From positions 1 through 21,674 of the forward strand of contig CABUWD010000017.1 in NCBI GenBank assembly GCA_902495155.1: a stretch of 21,674 bases of DNA, given 5' to 3'. Position 1 is the first letter of the stretch, and every line of letters starts with the position of its first letter. Below the pieces are notes generated by a model that was not told where the DNA came from, made no database searches, and saw nothing but the letters and a program-made list of their open reading frames with translations. This DNA is from an uncultured Collinsella sp. GTDB lineage: Bacteria; Actinomycetota; Coriobacteriia; Coriobacteriales; Coriobacteriaceae. Shown here in pieces: positions 1 through 6,828 of the stretch. The translations under genes and the position numbers were made by a program.

Positions 1-1529
1 CCATCTGCCCGCATCCCTGCGGCCGCGCTTGCGAGCGTGCGTTCTACGAGCCCGAGGGTGCCCAGATTCGCGCCAGCAAGCTCAAGGCTGCCCGCGAGGC
101 CATGACCGCCGTGCTGCCCAAGCTGCGCGCCCAGGCCATTGCCAACGACGGCGAGCACAACGTTGCCGTTATCGGTGGCGGCCCGGCCGGTCTGGCGACG
201 GCGTTCTTCCTGACGCGTGCCGGCGTGCCCGTCACTATCTTTGAGGCCCGCGATTCGCTCGGCGGCGTGGTCCGCCACGTGATCCCCGAGTTCCGTATTG
301 CGAGCGACGATATCTCCCACGATGCCGAGCTCTGCCTGGCCTTTGGCGCCAAGGTGCAGCTCAACGCTCGCGTGGATTCCATTGAAGAGCTCAAGGCCCA
401 GGGCTTTACCGACGTGGTCGTGGCCACCGGTGCCTGGATGCCCGGCTCTGCGGGCTTGGGCGAGGGTGCCGAGCTCGACGTGCTGGAGTTCCTCGAGGCC
501 GCCAAGAAGGGCGAGAAGCTCGAGCTGGGCGAGGACGTCGTGGTCATCGGCGCCGGTAACACCGCCATGGATGCTGCCCGCGTGGCCAAGCGCCTGGCTG
601 GTGTGAAGAACGTGCGCCTGGTGTATCGCCGCACCAAGAAGCAGATGCCCGCCGACGAGGAAGAGCTTGATCTTGCTCTTGCCGACGGCGTTGAGTTCTG
701 TGAGCTGCTGGCGCCCAAGGCGCTCAACGGCGCCGTGCTGACCTGCGACGTTATGGAGCTTGGCGAGCCGGATGCAAGCGGCCGTCGCAGCCCCGTCGCC
801 ACGGGCGAGACCGTCGAGCTGCCCGCCACCACGGTGATCTGTGCCGTGGGCGAGGGCATCGATGCCAGCCTGTACGATGCTGTGGGCGTCGAGCACGACC
901 GTCGCGGCCGCCTTGCCGCCACCTCCACCGGCGTTGAGGGCGTCTGGGCTGCAGGTGACTGCCGTCGCGGTCCGGCCACCGTGGTCGAGGCTATCGCCGA
1001 TGCCGCCGAGGTCGCCCGTGCCATCGCTGGCGTGGACTTTAACAAGTACGCCGACTGCAACGAGCAGGCCGGTCGCGAGGACACCTGCTACGAGCGCAAG
1101 GGGTCGCTGTGCCGCGACAAGCGCAACTGCACCAAGACCCGCTGCCTGGGCTGCGGCTCGGTGTGCGAGGTCTGCTGCGACGTGTGCCCCAACCGCGCCA
1201 ACGTGGCAATTAAGGTGCCGGGCCTGGCCAAGCATCAGGTCGTCCATGTCGACGGCATGTGCAACGAGTGCGGCAACTGCGCCGTGTTCTGCCCTTACCA
1301 GGAGGGTCGTCCCTACAAGGACAAGCTCACCCTGTTCTGGAGCGAGGAGGACATGGAGAACTCCGAGAACGAGGGCTTCCTGGCCGTGGACGAGGCCCAC
1401 TTTAAGGTTCGCGTCGCAGGCACGGTCCGCACCGTCTCGGTCGATGCCGTCAACACCGGTCTTCCCGAGGCCGTCCGCCTGACCATCAGGGCTGTGCGCG
1501 ACAACTATTCGTACCTTCTTAAGAAATAG
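1..1529 (+). CDS. ygfK: YgfK-type FAD/NAD(P)H iron-sulfur oxidoreductase, 3' part
   Basis: The reading frame is already open at base 3 and runs to the TAG at 1527-1529, so the gene is cut by the window edge; about 508 residues are visible of a family usually near 1,000. The fragment begins with a GltD-like cluster motif (CPHPCGRAC), then an FAD fold (VIGGGPAGLATAFF, about nt 165-205), a second dinucleotide fold (VVVIGAGNTAMDAARVAKRL, about nt 537-597), the closing FAD motif AAGDCRRGPATVVEAI, and a C-terminal two-cluster ferredoxin region (CLGCGSVCEVCCDVCP near nt 1143; CNECGNCAVFCP near nt 1261). This is the order of the small subunit of glutamate synthase followed by a ferredoxin domain, as in E. 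coli YgfK, annotated as a putative selenate reductase subunit but found in purine/urate-degradation clusters. It probably passes electrons between NAD(P)H and the downstream iron-sulfur and molybdenum proteins in the cytoplasm. The next gene starts 11 bases after its stop, so they are likely cotranscribed. The true start lies outside the window. Confidence 0.9.
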   Translation, partial: ICPHPCGRACERAFYEPEGAQIRASKLKAAREAMTAVLPKLRAQAIANDGEHNVAVIGGGPAGLATAFFLTRAGVPVTIFEARDSLGGVVRHVIPEFRIASDDISHDAELCLAFGAKVQLNARVDSIEELKAQGFTDVVVATGAWMPGSAGLGEGAELDVLEFLEAAKKGEKLELGEDVVVIGAGNTAMDAARVAKRLAGVKNVRLVYRRTKKQMPADEEELDLALADGVEFCELLAPKALNGAVLTCDVMELGEPDASGRRSPVATGETVELPATTVICAVGEGIDASLYDAVGVEHDRRGRLAATSTGVEGVWAAGDCRRGPATVVEAIADAAEVARAIAGVDFNKYADCNEQAGREDTCYERKGSLCRDKRNCTKTRCLGCGSVCEVCCDVCPNRANVAIKVPGLAKHQVVHVDGMCNECGNCAVFCPYQEGRPYKDKLTLFWSEEDMENSENEGFLAVDEAHFKVRVAGTVRTVSVDAVNTGLPEAVRLTIRAVRDNYSYLLKK

Positions 1530-1540
1530 GCGAGTCTCTT

Positions 1541-2020
1541 ATGGCCAAATCCATTCAACATAACGTGGCCTACGTTGCCTGCGGAAGCGGTTGCGCCTCC
1601 GCAGGCGGCGATGCCCGCTGCAGCGAAGGCTGCATTGGCTGTGGCGCCTGCGTCACGGCCTGCCCCCACGGCGCCATTGCGCTGGTCGATGGCATCGCCC
1701 GCGTGGACCGCTCCAAGTGCACGGGCTGTGGCCTGTGCGGCGTGGCGTGCCCGCAGCGCGTGATTGCCTTCGTCCCCGGCTACCAGAACATTCTGGTGCG
1801 CTGCAACAACACCGATAAGGGCGCTATTGCGCGCAAGATCTGCGACACGAGCTGCATCGGTTGCGGCATGTGCGCCAAAAAGTGCCCTGCCGGCGCTATC
1901 CGCATCGAGGACAACTGCGCCCATATCGACGGCACGGACTGTCTGTCGTGCGGCATGTGCGCCGTCGTCTGTCCGCATGGCGCCATCCACGATCGCACCG
2001 GCATTGCCGCCGGCGTGTAG
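1541..2020 (+). CDS. polyferredoxin with four [4Fe-4S] motifs, RnfB-like
   Basis: A 159-residue protein with 22 cysteines. Four cluster motifs are visible: CIGCGACVTACP (31-42), CTGCGLCGVACP (60-71), CIGCGMCAKKCP (105-116) and CLSCGMCAVVCP (137-145, first Cys 134). The segment around residues 86-116 (RCNNTDKGAIARKICDTSC) resembles the ferredoxin part of RnfB, where similar spacing carries electrons to and from low-potential ferredoxin. There is no transmembrane segment or signal peptide, so it should be a soluble cytoplasmic electron carrier. The ATG at 1541 follows the ygfK stop by 11 bases with only a weak GCGAG ribosome site, and the stop is 12 bases before the XdhD-type gene, placing it in the middle of a three-gene operon. 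I infer that it wires the molybdenum enzyme to YgfK, taking a position where an FAD subunit might be expected. I do not know an established symbol for it. Confidence 0.88.
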   Translation: MAKSIQHNVAYVACGSGCASAGGDARCSEGCIGCGACVTACPHGAIALVDGIARVDRSKCTGCGLCGVACPQRVIAFVPGYQNILVRCNNTDKGAIARKICDTSCIGCGMCAKKCPAGAIRIEDNCAHIDGTDCLSCGMCAVVCPHGAIHDRTGIAAGV

Positions 2021-2032
2021 AAGGGAATCACC

Positions 2033-4810
2033 ATGGCACAGGAATTCACTTTTACCGTTAACGGCGTCGAGCGCACGACGACGGAGAATAAACCGCTGCT
2101 GCGCTACCTGCGCGACGACCTGCATATCCATTCCGCCAAGGACGGCTGCTCCGAAGGTGCTTGCGGTACCTGCACCATCCATGTGGACGGTACGGCCGTC
2201 AAGGCGTGCGTGCTGACCACCGCTCTTGCCGCCGGTCGTAACATCGTGACCGTCGAGGGCCTGCCCGAGGACGTGCGCGAGGCCTTTGTGTACGCCTTTG
2301 GCGCCGTGGGCGCCGTGCAGTGCGGGTTTTGCATTCCCGGCATGGTCATGGCGGGTGCAGCGCTCATCGCCGAGGACCCCGAGCCCACCGAGGAGCAGAT
2401 CAAGTACGCCATTCGCGGTAACGTCTGCCGCTGCACCGGCTACAAAAAGATTATCGAGGGCATCTCGCTGGCCGCTGCGGTGCTCCGCGGCGAAAAGCAG
2501 ATCGACGAGGACCTGGAGCGCGGCGATGACTACGGCGTGGGCAAGCGCGCTTTCCGTATCGACGTGCGCAAGAAGGTGCTCGGTGAGGGCAAGTACCCCG
2601 ACGACATCGACGGGCTCGATCAACCGGGCCTGACCTATGCCAGCGCCGTGCGCTCCAAGTATCCGCGCGCCCGTGTGCTCTCCATCGACACCTCCAAGGC
2701 CGCGGCCCTGCCCGGCGTGGTGGGCATCCTGCGCGCCGAGGACGTGCCGGTCAACCAGGTCGGCCACCTTATCCAGGACTGGGACGTCATGATCGCCCAG
2801 GGCGATATCACCCGCTGCGTGGGTGACGCCATCGTGCTGGTGGTTGCCGAGGACGAGGCGACGCTCGAGAAGGCCAAGAAGCTCGTAAAGATTGACTACG
2901 AGCCGCTGGAGCCCGTGCGCAACATTGTCGAGGCCAAGGCTGCCGACGCCCCGCGCCTGCACGACAGCTTCTTTGCCTTTGGCAACACGGTGGAGCTCAA
3001 GGACAACGTGTGCCAGAGCCGTCACGTGACGCGCGGCGACGCCGCCAAGGCGCTGGCAGAAAGCGCGTTTACCGTGACGCAGCGCTTTACCACGCCCTTT
3101 ACCGAGCATGCCTTCTTGGAGCCCGAGTGCGCCGTCGCCTTCCCGTACAAGAACGGCGTCAAGGTGCAGTCGACCGACCAGGGTGCCTACGACACGCGCA
3201 AAGAGTGTGCCCACATGTTTGGCTGGGACAACGAGCCCGAGCGCGTGGTCGTCGAGACCATGCTTGTGGGCGGCGGCTTTGGCGGCAAGGAGGACGTGTC
3301 CATCCAGCACCTGGCCGCGCTCGCCGCATATAAGTTCCAGCGTCCCGTGAAGTGCAAACTCACGCGCGCCGAGTCGCTCGCGTTCCATCCCAAGCGCCAC
3401 GCCATGGACGGCACCTTTACGCTGGGCTGCGACGCCGAGGGCAACTTTACCGGTCTGGACTGCGAGATCAACTTTGACACCGGCGCCTACGCGTCGCTGT
3501 GCGGCCCGGTGCTCGAGCGTGCCTGCACGCATGCCGTCGGCCCCTACAAGTACCAGAACACCGACATTCGCGGCTTTGGCTACTACACCAACAACCCGCC
3601 CGCCGGCGCGTACCGCGGCTTTGGCGTTTGCCAGTCCGAGTTTGCGCTCGAGAGCCTGATCGACCTGCTGGCAGAGAAGGTCGGCCTGGATCCGTGGGAG
3701 ATTCGTTACCGAAACGCTATCGAGCCGGGCGAGGTTTTGCCCAACGGCCAAATTGCCGATTGCTCCACGGCGCTGAAGGAGACGCTGCTCGAGGTCAAGG
3801 ATGCCTACTATGCGCATCCCGGACACGCCGGCATTGCCTGCGCCATGAAGAACGCCGGCGTGGGCGTGGGCCTGCCCGATGCCGGCCGCTGCAAGATTCG
3901 CATCGAGGACGGCGTGGCTGTGGTCTATGCCGCCACGTCCGACATCGGCCAGGGCTGCAACACCGTCTTTTTGCAGGACGTTGCCGAGGCATGCGGCCTG
4001 CCGCTTCGCTGCATTGCCAACGGCGAGTGCTCCACCGAGAACGCTCCCGACTCCGGCACCACGTCTGGTTCGCGTCAGACGGTCGTGACCGGCGAGGCCG
4101 TGCGCGGTGCCGCCTTCCTGCTGCGCGATGCCATGCTTGACATCGAGGCCGGCAAGCCTGCGCCTACCGCCCCGGTGAGCGCGCATGGCGACGGCGTCAA
4201 GATCGAGTACGACGACGGTCGCGCCTATCAGCTGCGCACACAGGAACTCGTCGCCGGCCAGGGTATGCATCCTCAGGATCCCGCGGCAGCCATCAAGGCG
4301 CTCGAGGGATGTGAGTTTGGCTACGTGTACCTGGAGCCGACCGACAAGCTGGGTGCGGATGTTCCCAATCCCAAGAGCCACATCTGCTACGGCTTTGCCA
4401 CGCATGTGGTCATTTTGGATGATGACGGCCGCGTGAGCGAGGTCTATGCCGCGCACGATTCCGGCAAGGTGGTCAACCCCATCTCCATCCAGGGTCAGAT
4501 CGAAGGCGGCGTGCTCATGGGTATGGGCTATGCGCTTACCGAGGACTGGCCGCTCAAGGACTGCGTGCCCCAGGCAAGGTACGGCACGCTCGGGTTGTTC
4601 CGCGCGCCCGAGATTCCGGATATCCACGCCATCTACGTGGAGAAGGACGAACTGCTGCCCGTGGCATACGGCGGCAAGGGCATCGGCGAGATCGCAACGA
4701 TTCCCACGGCGCCCGCCGTACAGAACGCCTATCGCGCATTTGACGGCAAGCTGCGTCCGGATCTGCCCATGGTGGATACGCCGTACAGCCGCGCCCGTCG
4801 CCGCGGGTAG
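2033..4810 (+). CDS. xdhD: selenium-dependent xanthine dehydrogenase-type molybdoenzyme (XdhD), fused [2Fe-2S] and Mo domains
   Basis: A 925-residue xanthine oxidase family protein. The N-terminus has the plant-type [2Fe-2S] cysteines C39, C44, C47 and C59; the second [2Fe-2S] domain has C97, C100, C132 and C134 (QCGFC...VCRCTGY). Molybdopterin-domain landmarks follow: VGGGFGGKED at 412-421, GAYRGFGVCQSEFALES starting at 525 (Arg528), a GQG loop, and GKGIGE with Glu886 at the place of the catalytic glutamate. The FAD domain is absent, as in E. coli XdhD/YgfN and the group called selenium-dependent xanthine dehydrogenase, in which selenium is a labile ligand of the cofactor rather than selenocysteine; no in-frame TGA is needed here. 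It should hydroxylate, or in reverse reductively dehydroxylate, a purine such as xanthine, hypoxanthine or urate. The start is fixed by GAAGGG just upstream. Electrons most plausibly pass through the preceding polyferredoxin and YgfK. The exact substrate cannot be read from the sequence. Confidence 0.92.
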   Translation: MAQEFTFTVNGVERTTTENKPLLRYLRDDLHIHSAKDGCSEGACGTCTIHVDGTAVKACVLTTALAAGRNIVTVEGLPEDVREAFVYAFGAVGAVQCGFCIPGMVMAGAALIAEDPEPTEEQIKYAIRGNVCRCTGYKKIIEGISLAAAVLRGEKQIDEDLERGDDYGVGKRAFRIDVRKKVLGEGKYPDDIDGLDQPGLTYASAVRSKYPRARVLSIDTSKAAALPGVVGILRAEDVPVNQVGHLIQDWDVMIAQGDITRCVGDAIVLVVAEDEATLEKAKKLVKIDYEPLEPVRNIVEAKAADAPRLHDSFFAFGNTVELKDNVCQSRHVTRGDAAKALAESAFTVTQRFTTPFTEHAFLEPECAVAFPYKNGVKVQSTDQGAYDTRKECAHMFGWDNEPERVVVETMLVGGGFGGKEDVSIQHLAALAAYKFQRPVKCKLTRAESLAFHPKRHAMDGTFTLGCDAEGNFTGLDCEINFDTGAYASLCGPVLERACTHAVGPYKYQNTDIRGFGYYTNNPPAGAYRGFGVCQSEFALESLIDLLAEKVGLDPWEIRYRNAIEPGEVLPNGQIADCSTALKETLLEVKDAYYAHPGHAGIACAMKNAGVGVGLPDAGRCKIRIEDGVAVVYAATSDIGQGCNTVFLQDVAEACGLPLRCIANGECSTENAPDSGTTSGSRQTVVTGEAVRGAAFLLRDAMLDIEAGKPAPTAPVSAHGDGVKIEYDDGRAYQLRTQELVAGQGMHPQDPAAAIKALEGCEFGYVYLEPTDKLGADVPNPKSHICYGFATHVVILDDDGRVSEVYAAHDSGKVVNPISIQGQIEGGVLMGMGYALTEDWPLKDCVPQARYGTLGLFRAPEIPDIHAIYVEKDELLPVAYGGKGIGEIATIPTAPAVQNAYRAFDGKLRPDLPMVDTPYSRARRRG

Positions 4811-4879
4811 GGTAGAGCGTGGACGGCCATTGTTGACGAGCTGTTCGCGCTCAACATCAACTGTATATGCTGCGCCTTT

Positions 4880-4915
4880 GGCCCCAGCTCCATCGCGAGC
4901 CGGGGCCTTTTGTTT
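4880..4915 (+). terminator. Rho-independent terminator after the ygfK-ferredoxin-xdhD unit
   Basis: GGCCCC (4880-4885) pairs with GGGGCC (4902-4907), with an inner GCTC/GAGC stem (4887-4890 with 4897-4900), followed by TTTTGTTT. It lies 70 bases after the xdhD stop. Confidence 0.85.
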
Positions 4916-4930
4916 GGAGCGCCTCCGCAT

Positions 4931-5279
4931 GCGGAAACTGTGTCCCGGAATTCGGCTCCAGAATGGGATGCACTTTCCGGTTGAAGCCTCAAGCGGAAAC
5001 TGCGTCCCGGAATCGTGCCTCAGAATGGGATGTGTTTTCCGCTGGCCGGCCGTTTGGAAAGTGCATCCCAGTTTGAGCGTTTATTCCGGGATGCGGTTTC
5101 CGCTGAAGGACTCAACCGGAAAGCCTGTCCCGTTCCGAGGCTGGATTCCGGGACACGCTTTCCGCTAGGCCCGCCATACGGAAAGTGCATCCCGTTTTGA
5201 GTGTCCGAACTGGGACGCGCTTTCCGCCAGCGTGGCCGTTGGGAAAATGCGGCCCAGATAGGGGGGGATGCGATTCGGC
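4931..5279. repeat. array of six palindromic units with a 62-bp period
   Basis: Each unit has a 46-bp core that begins with GGAAA and ends with TTTCC. The left arm resembles GCGGAAACTGCGTCCC and the right arm GGGATGCGCTTTCCGC, so each can fold into a long imperfect hairpin. GGAAA begins at 4933, 4995, 5056, 5118, 5180 and 5242, a spacing of 62, 61, 62, 62 and 62. Units are separated by about 12 bp, some of it itself dyadic (TTGAAGCCTCAA). The sixth unit is degenerate. Unit sequences differ at many positions while length and phase are kept. The array fills most of the 489-base gap between the xdhD terminator and the minus-strand gene ending at 5300. It is not CRISPR: the conserved part is long and palindromic, and the 12-bp gaps are too short for spacers. 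Confidence 0.88.
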
Positions 5280-5299
5280 GATGCGTGGCCTAGCAGCTC

Positions 5300-6298
5300 C
5301 TACAGGTCCACCTCGTTGAGCCACGTCGGCAGCGCGGTCTGCCGGATGCCTGCCGTCTGCAGCTTTTTGGCGAGCATTCCTGCCGAGCGGACCTCGTTCA
5401 TGGTAAAGCGCAGCAGAGGGTGACCGTAGAGCGATAGGTGCGCTTCGCGCTGTCGTTCGGCAACGAGCGCCTCGGCGGTGGTGCGTCCGGCCAGCATGGT
5501 CTGGTCGGTATATTTGATGAGCCCGTCGAGCTCGCCCAGCGTGAGTTCCCGCGCCTGGCGCTCCCAGGCAAAGTCCGTTCGTATGGGCTTGGCCGAATCG
5601 AAGGGGTCCGTCAACTCGTATTGAAGCCAGTCGGGCGCAAAGCCCGTCTCGATCATGACGGCTCGGGCGACCGATTCCCCGCCGCTCTCGGCGCGGGCGT
5701 CGGCATATCGAAGCGTTGTGAGAGCCGTACGAATCGCGCGACCATTGCGGGCAGTCGCTCGTTGCTCAACGGCCTCCATCAGCTGTTCCCGCGCAAGGCC
5801 GAGCTTTGAGATCGCCGAATCGGCAATGGGCATGCCGTCGACAAAACCAGTTTGCAGCAGGCAATCTGTGGCCGTTTGGATGGGCGGCGTTACCGATATG
5901 CCGGCTCTGCGTATTGCTCCGGCCGGCTCAATCTGGTGTCGCTGAATATGTGCGCCCGGACGAGCCGACGGCTTTGTCGAGCTGCAAACATGCACGACAT
6001 TCAGGTGTCGCCACGAGACCTCGAGCCCCAGCAGGCAAGCTGCCGAAAACGAGCAGAACGTCCAATCGGGATGGATGATCGCAAGGGCGCGGATAATCTC
6101 GCAATGGCGTTGCGCTCGGTTGAGTTCATCCCAGCGCGTTTTTCGCGCAAACAACCCCGGAATGGGCGAGACAACCGTGCCGCCGGTGCGCCGAAGGAGC
6201 GCTTTTCGGATCGCCGTGCTCGGGGGAATCAGGCAGCGCCCCTCTTGTTCGGCTTGGTTCAACAGCTGGTCGATGAGTTGGTCATTGCAATGGGTCAT
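5300..6298 (-). CDS. AbiEi antitoxin-like / Vsr-DUF559-fold protein
   Basis: A 332-residue soluble protein. The N-terminal part (about 1-60) looks like the winged-helix start of AbiEi-type proteins (IRKALLRRTGGTVVSPIPGLFARK). The C-terminal part carries the pattern common in actinobacterial relatives with a Vsr/DUF559 endonuclease-like fold: ARAESGGESVARAV (201-214), then TDFAW with Asp242, ELDGLIKY with Glu256, Asp258 and Lys262, and a closing RE-x-HLSLYGHPLLRF. These acidic and lysine residues match a PD-(D/E)XK-type site, so a nuclease is possible, but members of this group are usually annotated only as type IV antitoxin AbiEi family or hypothetical. No AbiEii toxin gene is adjacent, so it is an orphan. 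The ATG at 6296-6298 has a strong AAGGAGG site on the minus strand. It stands between two blocks of the same 62-bp repeats and opposes its neighbours, which suggests acquisition as a module. Function unproven. Confidence 0.75.
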   Translation of the reverse strand: MTHCNDQLIDQLLNQAEQEGRCLIPPSTAIRKALLRRTGGTVVSPIPGLFARKTRWDELNRAQRHCEIIRALAIIHPDWTFCSFSAACLLGLEVSWRHLNVVHVCSSTKPSARPGAHIQRHQIEPAGAIRRAGISVTPPIQTATDCLLQTGFVDGMPIADSAISKLGLAREQLMEAVEQRATARNGRAIRTALTTLRYADARAESGGESVARAVMIETGFAPDWLQYELTDPFDSAKPIRTDFAWERQARELTLGELDGLIKYTDQTMLAGRTTAEALVAERQREAHLSLYGHPLLRFTMNEVRSAGMLAKKLQTAGIRQTALPTWLNEVDL

Positions 6299-6592
6299 GA
6301 GCTACCGCCTCCTTTTGGGTAGCAAAAACGTATCAGCTGGAACTTGCCGCTCAGCTGACCAAAAGCTGACCAAAATCTAACCATGCAGGTAGATGACCTG
6401 CTTTTGGCGACATATTTCTTGTTTGAATCGGTGGGTGGTAATCGGCACCCGTGAACGGTAGCTAGATATGAAGTCTTGGTAAGTTTCGAGACGTGTACTT
6501 TTTGAAAAAGAGCATTCTATCTGCTGTTTTGTGTTTCTGGATCGCATATTTGAAGGCATGTGATAAGGGCGGAGGATCGTCATCTTGTACCT
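6299..6592. other. AT-richer intergenic stretch without a convincing gene
   Basis: It holds a short tandem repeat of AGCTGACC with an 11-bp period (6353-6360 and 6364-6371, just upstream of the minus-strand gene) and a small hairpin, GCAGGT (6385-6390) with ACCTGC (6396-6401), followed by TTTT. A minus-strand 68-codon reading frame (6377-6583) shows no family motif and no good ribosome site, so I do not call it. Composition is clearly less GC-rich than the flanking purine genes. Confidence 0.5.
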
Positions 6593-6704
6593 GAGGAAAC
6601 CGTGACCCGGAATTGCCGCTCGGAATGGGACGCGCTTTCCGGAACAGCCCTCAAGCGGAAACTGTGTCCCAGATTTCGGCCCCAGAGTGGGATACCGTTT
6701 CCGG
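6593..6704. repeat. second block of the 62-bp palindromic repeat, two units
   Basis: Units at 6593-6642 and 6655-6704, with GGAAA at 6595 and 6657, again exactly 62 bp apart, and TTTCCGG closing each. The 12-bp gap (AACAGCCCTCAA) resembles gaps in the first array. The block lies between the start of the AbiEi-like gene and the promoter of the AAA ATPase, so the AbiEi-like gene is bracketed by the same repeat family. Confidence 0.85.
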
Positions 6705-6749
6705 AACGGTCCACGTGCGGTGGTGTACCGCCCCTTTCGTGTGCACCGC

Positions 6750-6779
6750 TTGTCGAATTACGTTATAGCTAGCTATATT
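6750..6779 (+). promoter_or_regulatory. candidate promoter of the AAA ATPase gene
   Basis: TTGTCG (6750-6755) and TATATT (6774-6779) are 18 bp apart. The -10 lies inside the left arm of the perfect inverted repeat, so a protein bound there would block polymerase. A second possible -10, TATAAT (6789-6794), is in the right arm but lacks a well-spaced -35. Confidence 0.4.
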
Positions 6780-6813
6780 ATAGGAAGGTATAATATAGCT
6801 AGCTATAACGTAA
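6758..6813. promoter_or_regulatory. perfect 25-bp inverted repeat with two 14-bp palindromes, putative operator
   Basis: Arms 6758-6782 and 6789-6813 are exact reverse complements around a 6-base GGAAGG loop. Each arm contains the self-complementary TATAGCTAGCTATA (6764-6777 and 6794-6807), with centres 30 bp apart, close to three helical turns, which suits two dimers on one face of the DNA. The right arm ends at the ribosome site (AAGGAAGG, 6813-6820) of the ATPase gene, so as RNA it could also fold next to the start codon. Confidence 0.85.
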
Positions 6814-6828
6814 AGGAAGGATGGCCCT

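Noticed and set aside
2033..4810. Selenocysteine codon in XdhD
   Set aside because: There is no in-frame TGA; in this enzyme group selenium is a labile cofactor ligand rather than an encoded residue.
4833..4867. Promoter TTGACG ... TGTATA after xdhD
   Set aside because: The 23-base spacing is too long and a terminator follows directly.
1505..4930. Minus-strand open frame of 1,141 codons opposite xdhD and the polyferredoxin gene
   Set aside because: It is a by-product of the GC-rich third codon positions of the plus-strand genes; it has low-complexity Gly/Ala/His/Val composition, no domain, and it lies opposite genes with clear catalytic motifs.
4931..5279. CRISPR array
   Set aside because: The repeating part is a long, diverged palindrome and the gaps are only about 12 bp and partly conserved; no cas genes are present.
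6377..6583. 68-codon minus-strand frame as a small gene
   Set aside because: No ribosome site, no family pattern, and it lies in an AT-richer gap; chance is more likely.
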